The notes under the pieces: generated by a model
The model's input: only the letters and a program-made list of their open reading frames with translations
Told to the model about the DNA's origin: nothing
Database searches by the model: none
NCBI RefSeq assembly: GCF_003797125.1
Contig: NZ_RKKE01000004.1
Span: 239,113 to 303,112 of the forward strand
DNA length: 64,000 nt
Reading direction: 5' to 3'
From: Shewanella frigidimarina
Lineage (GTDB): Bacteria; Pseudomonadota; Gammaproteobacteria; Enterobacterales; Shewanellaceae
Shown here: piece after piece, positions 8,488 through 16,102 of the stretch
Numbering within the stretch: the stretch's first letter is position 1
Layout: each line of letters opens with the position of its first letter
Made by a program: the position numbers and the translations under genes

Positions 8488-9045
8488 TTAAAATAACAAC
8501 AGCATTTCACAGGCAACACAGTGGCAATCTTCACCGCATAATACGCAAATATAATCATCACCCATATAACGTTGATGCCAGCGCTGCGGATGCTGTTTAA
8601 TTAACTTACCACCCGCCTTAGTAAAATATCGCACCGCAGCATTATTAGGGCTTTGCTGCCATAAATGACTCACCCCAGCTTTAGCCCCTTGGGCAATAAC
8701 CGCAGCTTTAGAGGCAGCTAATAATTTGCCACCAAGCCCTTGTCCTCGGCCAGATTCAGCTATGGTATTTGATTTGAAATAACACACATCTTCAAATTTC
8801 ACGTCCCACTTATCAACCGTACACCACTGATCTTGCGGCCATTGTCCCGCGGCATACGTTAACCGAAAGCCAATAAGTTGTTCATGTTCAAGCGCGACAA
8901 AATTGGCATTAATGCCATTTTTAATGCCTTTGTGATAAATCGCTGTCAGTTCAGCGATATCCATATAACCACTGCCGTGGACTATTTCACCTAGGGTTAT
9001 CACTGCATCAAAGTCAGCGGGAGTCAGTTGTCTAATCATAATCAT
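8488..9045 (-). CDS. GNAT-family N-acetyltransferase with Cys-rich C-terminal tail
   Basis: 185 residues. The acetyl-CoA site is ESGRGQGLGGKLLAAS (97-112, R-x-x-G-x-G type), followed by a typical beta-bulge region (SHLWQQSPNNAAVRYFTKAGG). The last 20 residues hold five cysteines (167, 170, 174, 176, 179) in the pattern C-x2-C-x3-C-x-C-x2-C, which is not part of the GNAT fold and could bind a metal. Two closely spaced ATGs (9045 and 9039) are possible starts. It precedes the FAD oxidase on the same strand. The acceptor substrate is unknown. Confidence 0.85.
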   Translation of the reverse strand: MIMIRQLTPADFDAVITLGEIVHGSGYMDIAELTAIYHKGIKNGINANFVALEHEQLIGFRLTYAAGQWPQDQWCTVDKWDVKFEDVCYFKSNTIAESGRGQGLGGKLLAASKAAVIAQGAKAGVSHLWQQSPNNAAVRYFTKAGGKLIKQHPQRWHQRYMGDDYICVLCGEDCHCVACEMLLLF

Positions 9046-9072
9046 TATTATTTTTGTTGGTTTAAACTCACT

Positions 9073-9149
9073 TTATCACACGTTATTATCGGTAAGTTAA
9101 CGATGTTAATCTTTTGTGATAATTTGGCGATAAGTAGGTGAGATCACCT
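9073..9149. promoter_or_regulatory. Inverted repeats in the GNAT/spondin divergent region
   Basis: TTATCACA (9073-9080) and TGTGATAA (9115-9122) form an 8-bp inverted repeat 34 nt apart; each arm resembles a CRP half-site. A second dyad AGGTGA-GA-TCACCT lies at 9136-9149, 39 nt before the spondin gene. Regulatory function is inferred only from position. Confidence 0.35.
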
Positions 9150-9187
9150 GTGCATACTGGCTGCAATTAAACAAAAGGAGCTCGGTT

Positions 9188-9889
9188 ATGAAACGTACAC
9201 TAGTGACTGCAAGTCTTATGGCTGCTGGATTATTTAGCCTTCCAACGTTGGCAGCGGATATTGAAGTTAGCGTGACCAATTTAACTCACGGAAATCACTT
9301 CACCCCTATTTTGATCGCAGCCCACGACGCTGACAGCCACCTATTTCAAGTCGGCACCGAAGCATCTGCAGCATTACAAAAAATGGCTGAAGGTGGCGAC
9401 ATAGCCGACTTAGATACTGCGGTAACCGGCAATGCAGGCGTAACATCAGCAAATCCGGCAATGGGTTTGCTTGCTGCGGGTGCCAATGTAAGTGGAGTAA
9501 TGCTTGATACGGGCGACAACACCCATTTATCTATAGTTGCCATGGTGTTACCCACTAATGATGCTTTTATGGGGCTAGATGGTTGGGAAATCCCTACTGA
9601 AGCGGGCACGTACACTATGTACGTCAATGCATATGATGCTGGCACAGAAGCCAATGATGAAATCATTAATGGCGGTGGTATGTCAGGCGTACCGGGTATT
9701 CCCGCAGCCCCTGGTGGTGACGGTGGAGCTAATGGCACTGGCGTGATGGATAATTCAGATAACAGCAATGTACATACTCACCCTGGCGTTTTAGGTGACA
9801 TGGACCCAGCTGGTGGCATGAGTGATTTAGACAGTCGCGTTCATCGCTGGTTGAACCCTGTAGCCAAAGTTGTGGTGACAGTAAAATAA
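9188..9889 (+). CDS. Exported spondin-domain protein
   Basis: 233 residues. Residues 1-22 are a signal peptide (MKRTLVTASLMAAGLFSLPTLAA) with a probable signal peptidase I site after TLA. The mature part matches bacterial Spondin_N-domain proteins: FTPILIAAHDADSHLFQVG, AALQKMAEGGD, VAMVLPTNDAFMGLD and AYDAGTEAND. A Gly/Pro-rich insert (GGGMSGVPGIPAAPGGDGG) is followed by THPGVLGD and the terminal VHRWLNPVAKVVVTV. ATG preceded by AAAAGGAG. It is a paralogue of the lipoprotein encoded 11 nt downstream, so the two form an operon. Its periplasmic or extracellular role is unknown; in animals the domain is an adhesion module. Confidence 0.85.
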   Translation: MKRTLVTASLMAAGLFSLPTLAADIEVSVTNLTHGNHFTPILIAAHDADSHLFQVGTEASAALQKMAEGGDIADLDTAVTGNAGVTSANPAMGLLAAGANVSGVMLDTGDNTHLSIVAMVLPTNDAFMGLDGWEIPTEAGTYTMYVNAYDAGTEANDEIINGGGMSGVPGIPAAPGGDGGANGTGVMDNSDNSNVHTHPGVLGDMDPAGGMSDLDSRVHRWLNPVAKVVVTVK

Positions 9890-9900
9890 GGAGGTAGCCC

Positions 9901-10623
9901 ATTAAACGCACTGACTTTACACTTAAGCCCAGCTTAATCGCCATGCTGGCTGCAGCAACACTGCTTACTGCCTGTGGCGATGACAACGATGATGATACCG
10001 TTGTTGTCACCCCGCCTGCGCCAGTGATGCAAACTTTCACGGTGACCGTAACTAACTTGACGGCTAATCAACCTATGTCACCAGTTATCTTAGCCTCTCA
10101 TGCTAGTGATGCCATGTTATGGAACGCCGGTGAAATGGCCAGCGAAGCACTCGAGAAAATAGCTGAAGGTGGTGATACTGCCGACATAGCAGCACTAAGC
10201 GTAATCAATAGCAGCGTTAACGGCACAGGCTTATTAATGCCTGGTATGTCAGAAACGCTGACCTTGACCCTAGATGAAGCCGAAGTCGCGAGTATTAGCT
10301 TAGCCACCATGTTGGTTAACACTAACGATGCCTTTACCGGTATTAACAGTTACACCATTGCCGGAATGGAAGTGGATGCAACAACCGCAATGAAGTTTAT
10401 GGCTTATGACGCTGGCACTGAAGCCAACAGTGAAGCCAAAGGTTCTATGCCAGGACCTGCTGATGGCGGCGAAGGGTTTAACGCCATCCGTGATGATGTT
10501 GACTTTGTGCATATTCATCCGGGTGTTATTTCAATGTACGACGGCTTAGCGGATTCGGTACTGGATGCATCGCATCGTTTTGATAACCCAGTATTAGCCG
10601 TCACCATTATGCGTACTGAATAA
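9901..10623 (+). CDS. Spondin-domain lipoprotein, apparent ATT start codon
   Basis: AAGGAGG (9888-9894) sits 6 nt before ATT at 9901, and an in-frame TAG at 9895 excludes any earlier start. Starting at ATT gives 240 residues and a textbook lipoprotein signal: basic n-region (KRTDFTLK), hydrophobic core and lipobox LTAC at about residue 25. The first in-frame ATG (9943) has no Shine-Dalgarno and would remove the basic n-region. The mature protein has Spondin_N features shared with the upstream paralogue: MSPVILASHASDAMLWNAG, EALEKIAEGGD, LATMLVNTNDAFTG, AYDAGTEANSEA, IHPGVIS and HRFDNPVLAVTI. Membrane anchoring is inferred; the partner and function are unknown. Confidence 0.82.
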   Translation: MKRTDFTLKPSLIAMLAAATLLTACGDDNDDDTVVVTPPAPVMQTFTVTVTNLTANQPMSPVILASHASDAMLWNAGEMASEALEKIAEGGDTADIAALSVINSSVNGTGLLMPGMSETLTLTLDEAEVASISLATMLVNTNDAFTGINSYTIAGMEVDATTAMKFMAYDAGTEANSEAKGSMPGPADGGEGFNAIRDDVDFVHIHPGVISMYDGLADSVLDASHRFDNPVLAVTIMRTE

Positions 10624-10644
10624 TCTTAATCGGTCGTGTCGACT

Positions 10645-10675
10645 GAATGAATTTCAACCACGTTGAAATTTATTC
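10645..10675 (+). other. Perfect-type hairpin between the spondin genes and the two-component system
   Basis: GAATGAATTTCAAC (10645-10658) pairs over 14 positions, with one G-U, to GTTGAAATTTATTC (10662-10675); the loop is only 3 nt. No clean T-run follows, so it may be an mRNA-stabilising 3' hairpin or weak terminator. Confidence 0.5.
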
Positions 10676-10733
10676 TCCTCAAAGCGGGTCTAAGTATTAA
10701 TGCAATTACTGGATTTGCTTTGAGGAAGTCACC

Positions 10734-11468
10734 ATGAATGGAACCGCGAAACATAATGGCCATGTTTGTCCGCAACATATTTTGTTAGTCGAAGACGAAC
10801 AAGACTTGGCTAAGTTAATCATACTTAACCTCAAAGCACTCAACTACAGCGTCGACCACGCCACCACCTTGAAGCAAGCCATGCACATAATCGAGCATAA
10901 AAAACTCGACCTGATATTAATGGACCGTATGCTCCCCGATGGCGATGGCATTATGCTGTGTGAGCAACTGCGCCAAGACGGTAAGGAAGTTCCACTGATG
11001 CTACTAACCGCCAAAGATTCAGAAGCAGATGTGGTACTGGGTCTTGAAGCTGGGGCAGATGATTACCTCGTCAAACCTTTTAGCGTATTAGAGCTGCGTG
11101 CACGAGTAAAAGCACTATTAAGACGCGGCAAAGCGCAAAATGAACAAACACAACAAATTGAATTTAACAGCGTATCCATTAACTCCAGCACCCGTGAAGT
11201 TACCGCCTTTAATAAAGCGTTAACCCTCACCGCCCGCGAGTTTGATTTACTGCTATTTTTAGCCAAACACCCGCAACAAGTCTTTAGCCGCATGCAACTG
11301 CTAGAAGCGGTATGGGGTTATAACTACGACGGCTATGAGCACACTGTAAACAGTCATATAAACCGTTTACGCAACAAGCTTTCGGTATGCTCGCCTGAAC
11401 ATGACCTTGTCAAAACCGTGTGGGGCGTAGGCTACAAATTTTCACCACCAGAGGTGCAAGCCCACTAA
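10734..11468 (+). CDS. OmpR/PhoB-family response regulator
   Basis: 244 residues. The receiver domain (about 15-130) has the acidic pocket in LLVEDEQDLA, the phospho-acceptor Asp64 in LILMDRMLPDGDG, Thr in LLLTAKDSEAD and Lys in DDYLVKPF. The C-terminal winged helix (about 145-240) ends with the OmpR-type YEHTVNSHINRLRNKL and VWGVGYKF. ATG follows GAGGAAG. It overlaps the histidine kinase start by one base (TAATG), so the pair is translationally coupled. The adjacent spondin genes are candidate targets by position only. Confidence 0.93.
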   Translation: MNGTAKHNGHVCPQHILLVEDEQDLAKLIILNLKALNYSVDHATTLKQAMHIIEHKKLDLILMDRMLPDGDGIMLCEQLRQDGKEVPLMLLTAKDSEADVVLGLEAGADDYLVKPFSVLELRARVKALLRRGKAQNEQTQQIEFNSVSINSSTREVTAFNKALTLTAREFDLLLFLAKHPQQVFSRMQLLEAVWGYNYDGYEHTVNSHINRLRNKLSVCSPEHDLVKTVWGVGYKFSPPEVQAH

Positions 11469-12925
11469 TGAATCGCTTATTTAATCGGTTGTTTTTAGCA
11501 TCCACAATCATCGTGTTATTACTGTTTGTGGCGCTATGGCAATGGCTGCAACTTAACCATGAATTTAGCCGTAACCAAATTCAGCAATCACTGCACTTAC
11601 AACTTGCTGAACACATGGCGCACATCAACCCTTTATTATCGCAAGGGATCACGTCAGACGCCGCGCTTAAAGAAGCCTTTCACGACTTTATGTTGCTAGG
11701 CCCAAGCTTTGAAATTTACACCTTAGATCCAGATGGCAAAGTGATTGCTTATGATGCCAAAGAAGAAAAAATTAAAACCCACCGAGTCGATACCACAATC
11801 ATTCAGCAGTTTTTAAATGGCGACAGCCTACCTGTACTTGGCACCGATCCGCGTAGCGAAGATACCCACAAGATTTTTTCCGCCAGTAAACTTGTCACCA
11901 AAGATGGGCTTCATAGCGGTTATTTGTATGTCATCATTGGCGGTGAAGATTACGACAGTTGGCAAGCACTGATTAACGCTGAAAATCAACCTAAAATCTG
12001 GGGCGCTACAATCGGTTTTTGGATCATTTTTGCCTTAGTGCTATTCGTGATTTTATTGCGCTATTTTACCCGCCCAATCCAAAAGCTCGCGCAAGACTTA
12101 ACCGAACTTAAAAACACCCCAATGTCAGACAAACTGATGTTACCCCAGCGTTATCGTGGCAGCTTAGAAATAAGCCAACTGAGTCATCATATCAATCATT
12201 TATTGCAAGAAATCCAATTGCAGCAACAACAAGTTAAACGCCAACAACAGGCTAAACACGACTTTTTATTGCATTTGTCTCATGACTTAAAAACCCCGCT
12301 TACTGCATTGTTAGGTTATATTGATACTTGGTTAATATTACCCGAGCACGAACGCGACGAAGCGTTGATCCAATATGCTGCAAACTCAGGCCAAACCTTA
12401 CAGCAGCTACTGGCACAGTTATTAGAATTGGCCGCCCTCGAAAATGGTCAAATCGATGCGCAACTGCAACAGGTTAACCTCAGCGAACTGCTTAGCGATA
12501 TTGAACAAACCTTTACCCCACGAGCCAAAAATCTCGGGGTTCAATTAGATTTTGACATCAACCATGCCAGCCAAATCTATACCGACCCCGCACTAATGCG
12601 CCGCATACTCAACAACTTGGTCGATAACGCCCTGCGCTACACTCCCGCTGGTGGCAAGATTCAAATCGTCAATGCACAACACAACGGCCAACAATGGTTA
12701 ACAGTGCGTGACACTGGCGCAGGCATGCACAAGCATGAAGTTGACGCCCTCAAGCAATTGTCGATGACAAGGTTGTCATTTGAAGCTAATCAAAGTCTGC
12801 CACAACTCGGCGTCGGACTCGCCATCGTCAGGCAGTTATTGGGCTTATTGAAATGCAGAATTGAAATCGACAGCCAACCAGGCGTCGGCAGTGAATTTAA
12901 GATAGAGCTTGTAACGCAGGGTTAG
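11468..12925 (+). CDS. Membrane sensor histidine kinase
   Basis: 485 residues from the ATG overlapping the response regulator stop. Membrane helix 1 is at about 7-26 and helix 2 at about 178-198, with a periplasmic sensor of about 150 residues between. A HAMP-like linker and Gln-rich coiled coil (QLQQQQVKRQQQ) lead to the phosphoacceptor His in LLHLSHDLKTPLTALLGYI. The catalytic domain has the N box NNLVDNALRYTP, G1 DTGAGM and G2 GVGLAIVRQLL. The usual F box between G1 and G2 is degenerate. The signal sensed is not known. Confidence 0.92.
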   Translation: MNRLFNRLFLASTIIVLLLFVALWQWLQLNHEFSRNQIQQSLHLQLAEHMAHINPLLSQGITSDAALKEAFHDFMLLGPSFEIYTLDPDGKVIAYDAKEEKIKTHRVDTTIIQQFLNGDSLPVLGTDPRSEDTHKIFSASKLVTKDGLHSGYLYVIIGGEDYDSWQALINAENQPKIWGATIGFWIIFALVLFVILLRYFTRPIQKLAQDLTELKNTPMSDKLMLPQRYRGSLEISQLSHHINHLLQEIQLQQQQVKRQQQAKHDFLLHLSHDLKTPLTALLGYIDTWLILPEHERDEALIQYAANSGQTLQQLLAQLLELAALENGQIDAQLQQVNLSELLSDIEQTFTPRAKNLGVQLDFDINHASQIYTDPALMRRILNNLVDNALRYTPAGGKIQIVNAQHNGQQWLTVRDTGAGMHKHEVDALKQLSMTRLSFEANQSLPQLGVGLAIVRQLLGLLKCRIEIDSQPGVGSEFKIELVTQG

Positions 12926-13108
12926 GTGTTGAGGTTGAGATTGAGGTTGAAGTTAGATTTGTTGCGATTGAATATCTAAATAAACAGTGTTTGGCAACAT
13001 ACTCTGCTATTGCTCTACTTCTGGATGATTAAATCGCTTGCGAAGCAATCGTGTCATGTAAGGCCGGAGGAGACTAGATTACCTCCGAGTAACCGACTAT
13101 AAATATTG
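12926..13108. other. Intergenic region with a simple repeat and hairpins
   Basis: Starts with a degenerate GTTGAG/GATTGAG simple repeat just after the kinase stop. Further on, GGAGG and CCTCC (about 13066-13085) and an ATCGCTT/AAGCAAT dyad around 13033-13050 form small hairpins. No gene is apparent. Confidence 0.35.
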
Positions 13109-13396
13109 TTAAAACAAACTAACTACAACTAACACAAAAGCACATATAAAATATTTATAGCTTGCAGTAGAAAAAACCAAATTTGATTTAAACCAGTGCT
13201 TAAGCGGAGCTACTAATAATAATGGCGACGAGAGTAAACCACGCAAGAAAAATAATATTCCAAAAACCCCAGCTATTTCGCCAAAATCTAACATTCGAGT
13301 TTGATAAAACTGAACTACTTGGAATATTATTACCAGAGCCATAAAACCTTTAACAAGGTTTGAACTACGTTGAATTTTAACTGCTTGTTCTTCCAT
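13109..13396 (-). CDS. Small inner-membrane protein of unknown function
   Basis: 95 residues from ATG at 13396 (an in-frame TTG lies at 13405). Three hydrophobic stretches are visible: KGFMALVIIFQVVQF (residues 15-29), IAGVFGILFFLRGLLSSPLL (about 41-60) and a C-terminal YFICAFVLVVVSLF. AGGA is 9 nt upstream of the ATG. The gene sits alone in an AT-rich gap between the two-component system and hemE. No family recognised; it could be a recent insertion, but no boundary marks were found. Confidence 0.5.
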   Translation of the reverse strand: MEEQAVKIQRSSNLVKGFMALVIIFQVVQFYQTRMLDFGEIAGVFGILFFLRGLLSSPLLLVAPLKHWFKSNLVFSTASYKYFICAFVLVVVSLF

Positions 13397-13994
13397 TGAA
13401 CTCAATCCTATTTAATGCGTATAACGATTTGCTAAATTGCATTTTGGTTGTTGTGAATGTGGTGCTGAATTTGGCGAATCAATGGTATAAAGTAGCGAAA
13501 ACCAACAGGCAGTCCCTGCATCAATTTAGTGAAAGTACCATACTTATCTCAATGTTTCGTCATCAATATGTTTTTATCATTCTTGTATGTCTGCTGTTTC
13601 ATATATTGCCTCGTATATTAGAATCTGTGCGTTGCGCTGTGTGAAAGTCATAAATCGCTCGTTGGACTTGGCCAATTACAAAACGAGGTTCAAAGCTGGA
13701 TCAATCCCCATGACAACCTTTTCGTCGCTATTGTTTTGTAAATAGCGAAAATATTGCGGGGCGGCGAGGCCAATTTTTTTATCAAGAGTAAAGAGGGAGC
13801 AGCCGTTGGTTTCCTCTTGGTTTAGTGTGGGTGAAGCGCCACAACGTTAGTGACCGCAGGCCATAAAACCTAAATAAAAATCATAAAAAACAGCTGAATT
13901 CCGGCTCACAAGCATTACCGGAAAGACGTAAAATAGAAAAATAGAAAAACTAACTGCTCACATTCAAAAGCTAAAAAAACAAAAAACGATCAAC
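13397..13994. other. Long AT-rich intergenic region without convincing genes
   Basis: An open frame on the plus strand (13396-13644) has no good start site and no recognisable content, so it is not called. TTCCGG and CCGGAA form a 6-bp dyad at about 13895-13920. Nothing else is supported. Confidence 0.4.
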
Positions 13995-14025
13995 AAAAAA
14001 GCGAATCCGAAGACTCGCTTTTTTT
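13995..14025 (-). terminator. Terminator of hemE
   Basis: On the minus strand AAAAAAAGCGAGTC, the tetraloop-like TTCG, and GATTCGCTTTTTT form a stem with flanking A and T runs, 16 nt after the hemE stop. Confidence 0.85.
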
Positions 14026-14041
14026 AGTCAATACCACTGAA

Positions 14042-15106
14042 TTACTTGTGGTATTTACCTGACAACTCATGCACAGAATTGATAAATGCACCAGCATGCT
14101 CAGGATCAACATGTTGATGAATACCATGGCCTAAGTTAAATACATGGCCAGTACCTTCACCGTAACTCGCTAGAATTTGATCAACTTCTTGATGAATACG
14201 CTCTGGCGTAGCATACAACATTGATGGGTCCATGTTGCCCTGTAGAGCCACTTTATGACCTACGCGACGACGAGCGTCACCAATATCAACAGTCCAATCT
14301 AAACCTAATGCATCACAACCAGTTTCAGCCATAGACTCTAACCATAATCCGCCGCCTTTAGTGAACAAAGTAACTGGCACTTTACGGCCATCAGCAAAAC
14401 GAGTTAAGCCATCAACAATTTTTTGCATATAACGTAATGAGAACTCACGGTAAGCGTGATGTGATAACGCACCGCCCCACGAGTCGAATATCATTAACGA
14501 TTGTGCGCCGTTAGCCACCTGAGCGTTAAGATATAACACCACAGAGTCTGCTAACTTATCTAATAACATATGCAATGCAGCTGGTTCTGCATACGCCATA
14601 CGCTTGATTTTTTCGAAAGTTTTACTTGAACCGCCTTCAACCATGTAAGTGGCCAAAGTCCAAGGTGAACCCGAAAAACCAATTAACGGCACAGAGCCGT
14701 TCAGTTCACGACGAATGGTACTCACTGCACGCATTACATAACCCAATTCATCTTCTGGATCTGGAATACATAATTTTTTGATTGCATCGATGGTGTCAGT
14801 TGGACGTTCAAAACGCGGACCTTCACCTGCTTCGAAATACAAACCTAAGCCCATTGCGTCTGGCACGGTCAGGATATCTGAGAATAAAATCGCAGCATCT
14901 AAGTCATAACGACGTAACGGCTGTAAAGTGACTTCGCAAGCCAATTCGGCATTACGGCATAAAGACATAAAGTCACCCGCTTGAGCACGAACTTCTTTAT
15001 ACTCAGGTAAATAACGTCCCGCTTGACGCATCATCCATACTGGAGTGACATCAACAGGCTGCTTTAGCAACGCACGTAAATAACGATCATTCTTTAATTC
15101 TGCCAT
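14042..15106 (-). CDS. hemE: Uroporphyrinogen decarboxylase
   Basis: 354 residues, the normal family length. The enzyme removes four carboxyls from uroporphyrinogen III to give coproporphyrinogen III in cytosolic haem synthesis. [13 protein letters not shown] near residue 24 is the substrate-binding signature, and [15 protein letters not shown] and [17 protein letters not shown] follow. It is transcribed away from rsd, as the hemE/rsd vicinity is in other gammaproteobacteria. Its own terminator lies directly downstream. Other haem genes (hemB, hemC, hemD) are elsewhere in the window. Confidence 0.98.
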   Translation of the reverse strand: MAELKNDRYLRALLKQPVDVTPVWMMRQAGRYLPEYKEVRAQAGDFMSLCRNAELACEVTLQPLRRYDLDAAILFSDILTVPDAMGLGLYFEAGEGPRFERPTDTIDAIKKLCIPDPEDELGYVMRAVSTIRRELNGSVPLIGFSGSPWTLATYMVEGGSSKTFEKIKRMAYAEPAALHMLLDKLADSVVLYLNAQVANGAQSLMIFDSWGGALSHHAYREFSLRYMQKIVDGLTRFADGRKVPVTLFTKGGGLWLESMAETGCDALGLDWTVDIGDARRRVGHKVALQGNMDPSMLYATPERIHQEVDQILASYGEGTGHVFNLGHGIHQHVDPEHAGAFINSVHELSGKYHK

Positions 15107-15298
15107 GTGGACTTTGTTCCTAGACTGTTATGATTTCTGCTGGGCGTTAGTTTAGCACTTACGCGATTAATGTAACCACTCATGCAGAATTTATGTGAGC
15201 TATTCCTAAATCTATAGTCGATTTTATTAACACAATCGCTACTATGCTCACAAAACACACAATACTGATGTGTAAATCGCAATTTATCCGATTATAAG

Positions 15299-15327
15299 TT
15301 GCGTCACGCTAAGTGGTTTGGTATAAA
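15299..15327 (+). promoter_or_regulatory. Sigma-70 promoter of the candidate sRNA
   Basis: -35 TTGCGT (15299-15304) and -10 TATAAA (15322-15327) are separated by exactly 17 bp, and TGG just before the -10 gives an extended -10. No open frame lies between this promoter and the terminator ending at 15424. Confidence 0.65.
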
Positions 15328-15332
15328 AAGTG

Positions 15333-15424
15333 TGCGCTAGCAAGAACAATCAAGAAGCCCGATAAATCGAGCCTTTGAAAACTTCGTTACCCCGTGATGG
15401 CATGCCATCACGGGGTTTTTTATT
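15333..15424 (+). ncRNA. Candidate small RNA between hemE and rsd
   Basis: A transcript from about 15333 would run about 90 nt into a perfect terminator hairpin with a T-run. The body contains a short GCUC/GAGC-like dyad around 15357-15372 and an unpaired A-rich stretch; no start codon with a ribosome site is visible. It does not resemble RyhB, Spot 42 or 6S as I know them. It could instead be a premature-termination leader of rsd, whose ATG is 139 nt further on. Boundaries are approximate. Confidence 0.5.
15390..15424 (+). terminator. Intrinsic terminator of the candidate sRNA
   Basis: CCCCGTGATGGCA and its complement TGCCATCACGGGG form a 26-base perfect palindrome followed by TTTTTTATTATT. 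No protein gene on this strand ends nearby. Confidence 0.85.
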
Positions 15425-15562
15425 ATTCCGCTTAGTGCCCTCTATTCTTTTCATCCCCAAAGCAAGCTAGTCGATAAGCAAATAAAAATAAAACAGTTGA
15501 TCGTAATACACTTTGTCCAATACATTAGTTGTTACAGAATGACTGCCAATTAGAGAGAAGAC

Positions 15563-16030
15563 ATGCTAACAAAATTAGAAAAAGCAGAAAAACGCTGGGG
15601 CGGTTCTCATAATTTAATTGATCAATGGCTTAATCATCGTCGCAAATTATTAATCCAATATTTTATCGTTGCCGGATTAGCGCCTTATTCGCGCAGCGAA
15701 AAATCACTGCCAAGCATGGATCAAGTCAAACAATTTTGTGCCCAATTAGTTGATTATGTGTCAGAAGGCCACTTTGAGGTTTACGACAACGTTGTTAAAG
15801 CTTGCGAGAAGTTTGGTGAAACGAGCATCGAAACAGCCAACGCCTTATTACCGCTGATTAGCGAAAGCACAGACGCGGCATTGGATTTTAATGATAAATA
15901 TACTGATGCATCTGATGAACAAGTGCTGTATCAACTAGACAACGATTTATCACATTTAGCACAAGCAATGGAGTCGCGTTTCGAATTAGAAGATCAGCTT
16001 CTTGAATTACTATATCAACGTCTTCCTTAA
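15563..16030 (+). CDS. rsd: Anti-sigma-70 factor Rsd
   Basis: 155 residues, close to E. coli Rsd (158). Helical Rsd/AlgQ-family protein with the start MLTKLEKAEKRWGGSHNLID and the conserved WLNHRRKLLIQYF segment that contacts sigma-70 region 4. In stationary phase it sequesters sigma-70 and favours alternative sigma factors. The ATG follows AGAGAAG. It is divergent from hemE and ends at a bidirectional terminator. Confidence 0.93.
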   Translation: MLTKLEKAEKRWGGSHNLIDQWLNHRRKLLIQYFIVAGLAPYSRSEKSLPSMDQVKQFCAQLVDYVSEGHFEVYDNVVKACEKFGETSIETANALLPLISESTDAALDFNDKYTDASDEQVLYQLDNDLSHLAQAMESRFELEDQLLELLYQRLP

Positions 16031-16045
16031 TTAAGTCAGCCCATT

Positions 16046-16076
16046 AAAAAGTGCGATAAATTGACGCACTTTTTTA
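16046..16076. terminator. Bidirectional terminator between rsd and the glycosyltransferase gene
   Basis: AAAAAGTGCG (16046-16055) and CGCACTTTTTT (16065-16075) form a stem with A and T runs on both sides, so it can serve both convergent genes. Confidence 0.85.
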
Positions 16077-16102
16077 ATACGGAAACTTGATTGCAGCAAA
16101 CA

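Noticed and set aside
13410..13530. Possible integron attC site (GCGTATAACG and GGTTGTTGTG words)
   Set aside because: No matching inverse-core partner and no imperfect palindrome of attC type could be found; no integrase is present.
13396..13644. Plus-strand open frame of 82 codons before hemE
   Set aside because: No ribosome site, overlaps the start of the small membrane gene on the other strand and shows no recognisable content.
15094..15282. Minus-strand open frame upstream of hemE
   Set aside because: Cys/Ser/Arg-rich random-looking protein overlapping the hemE start; no ribosome site; better explained as the hemE leader.
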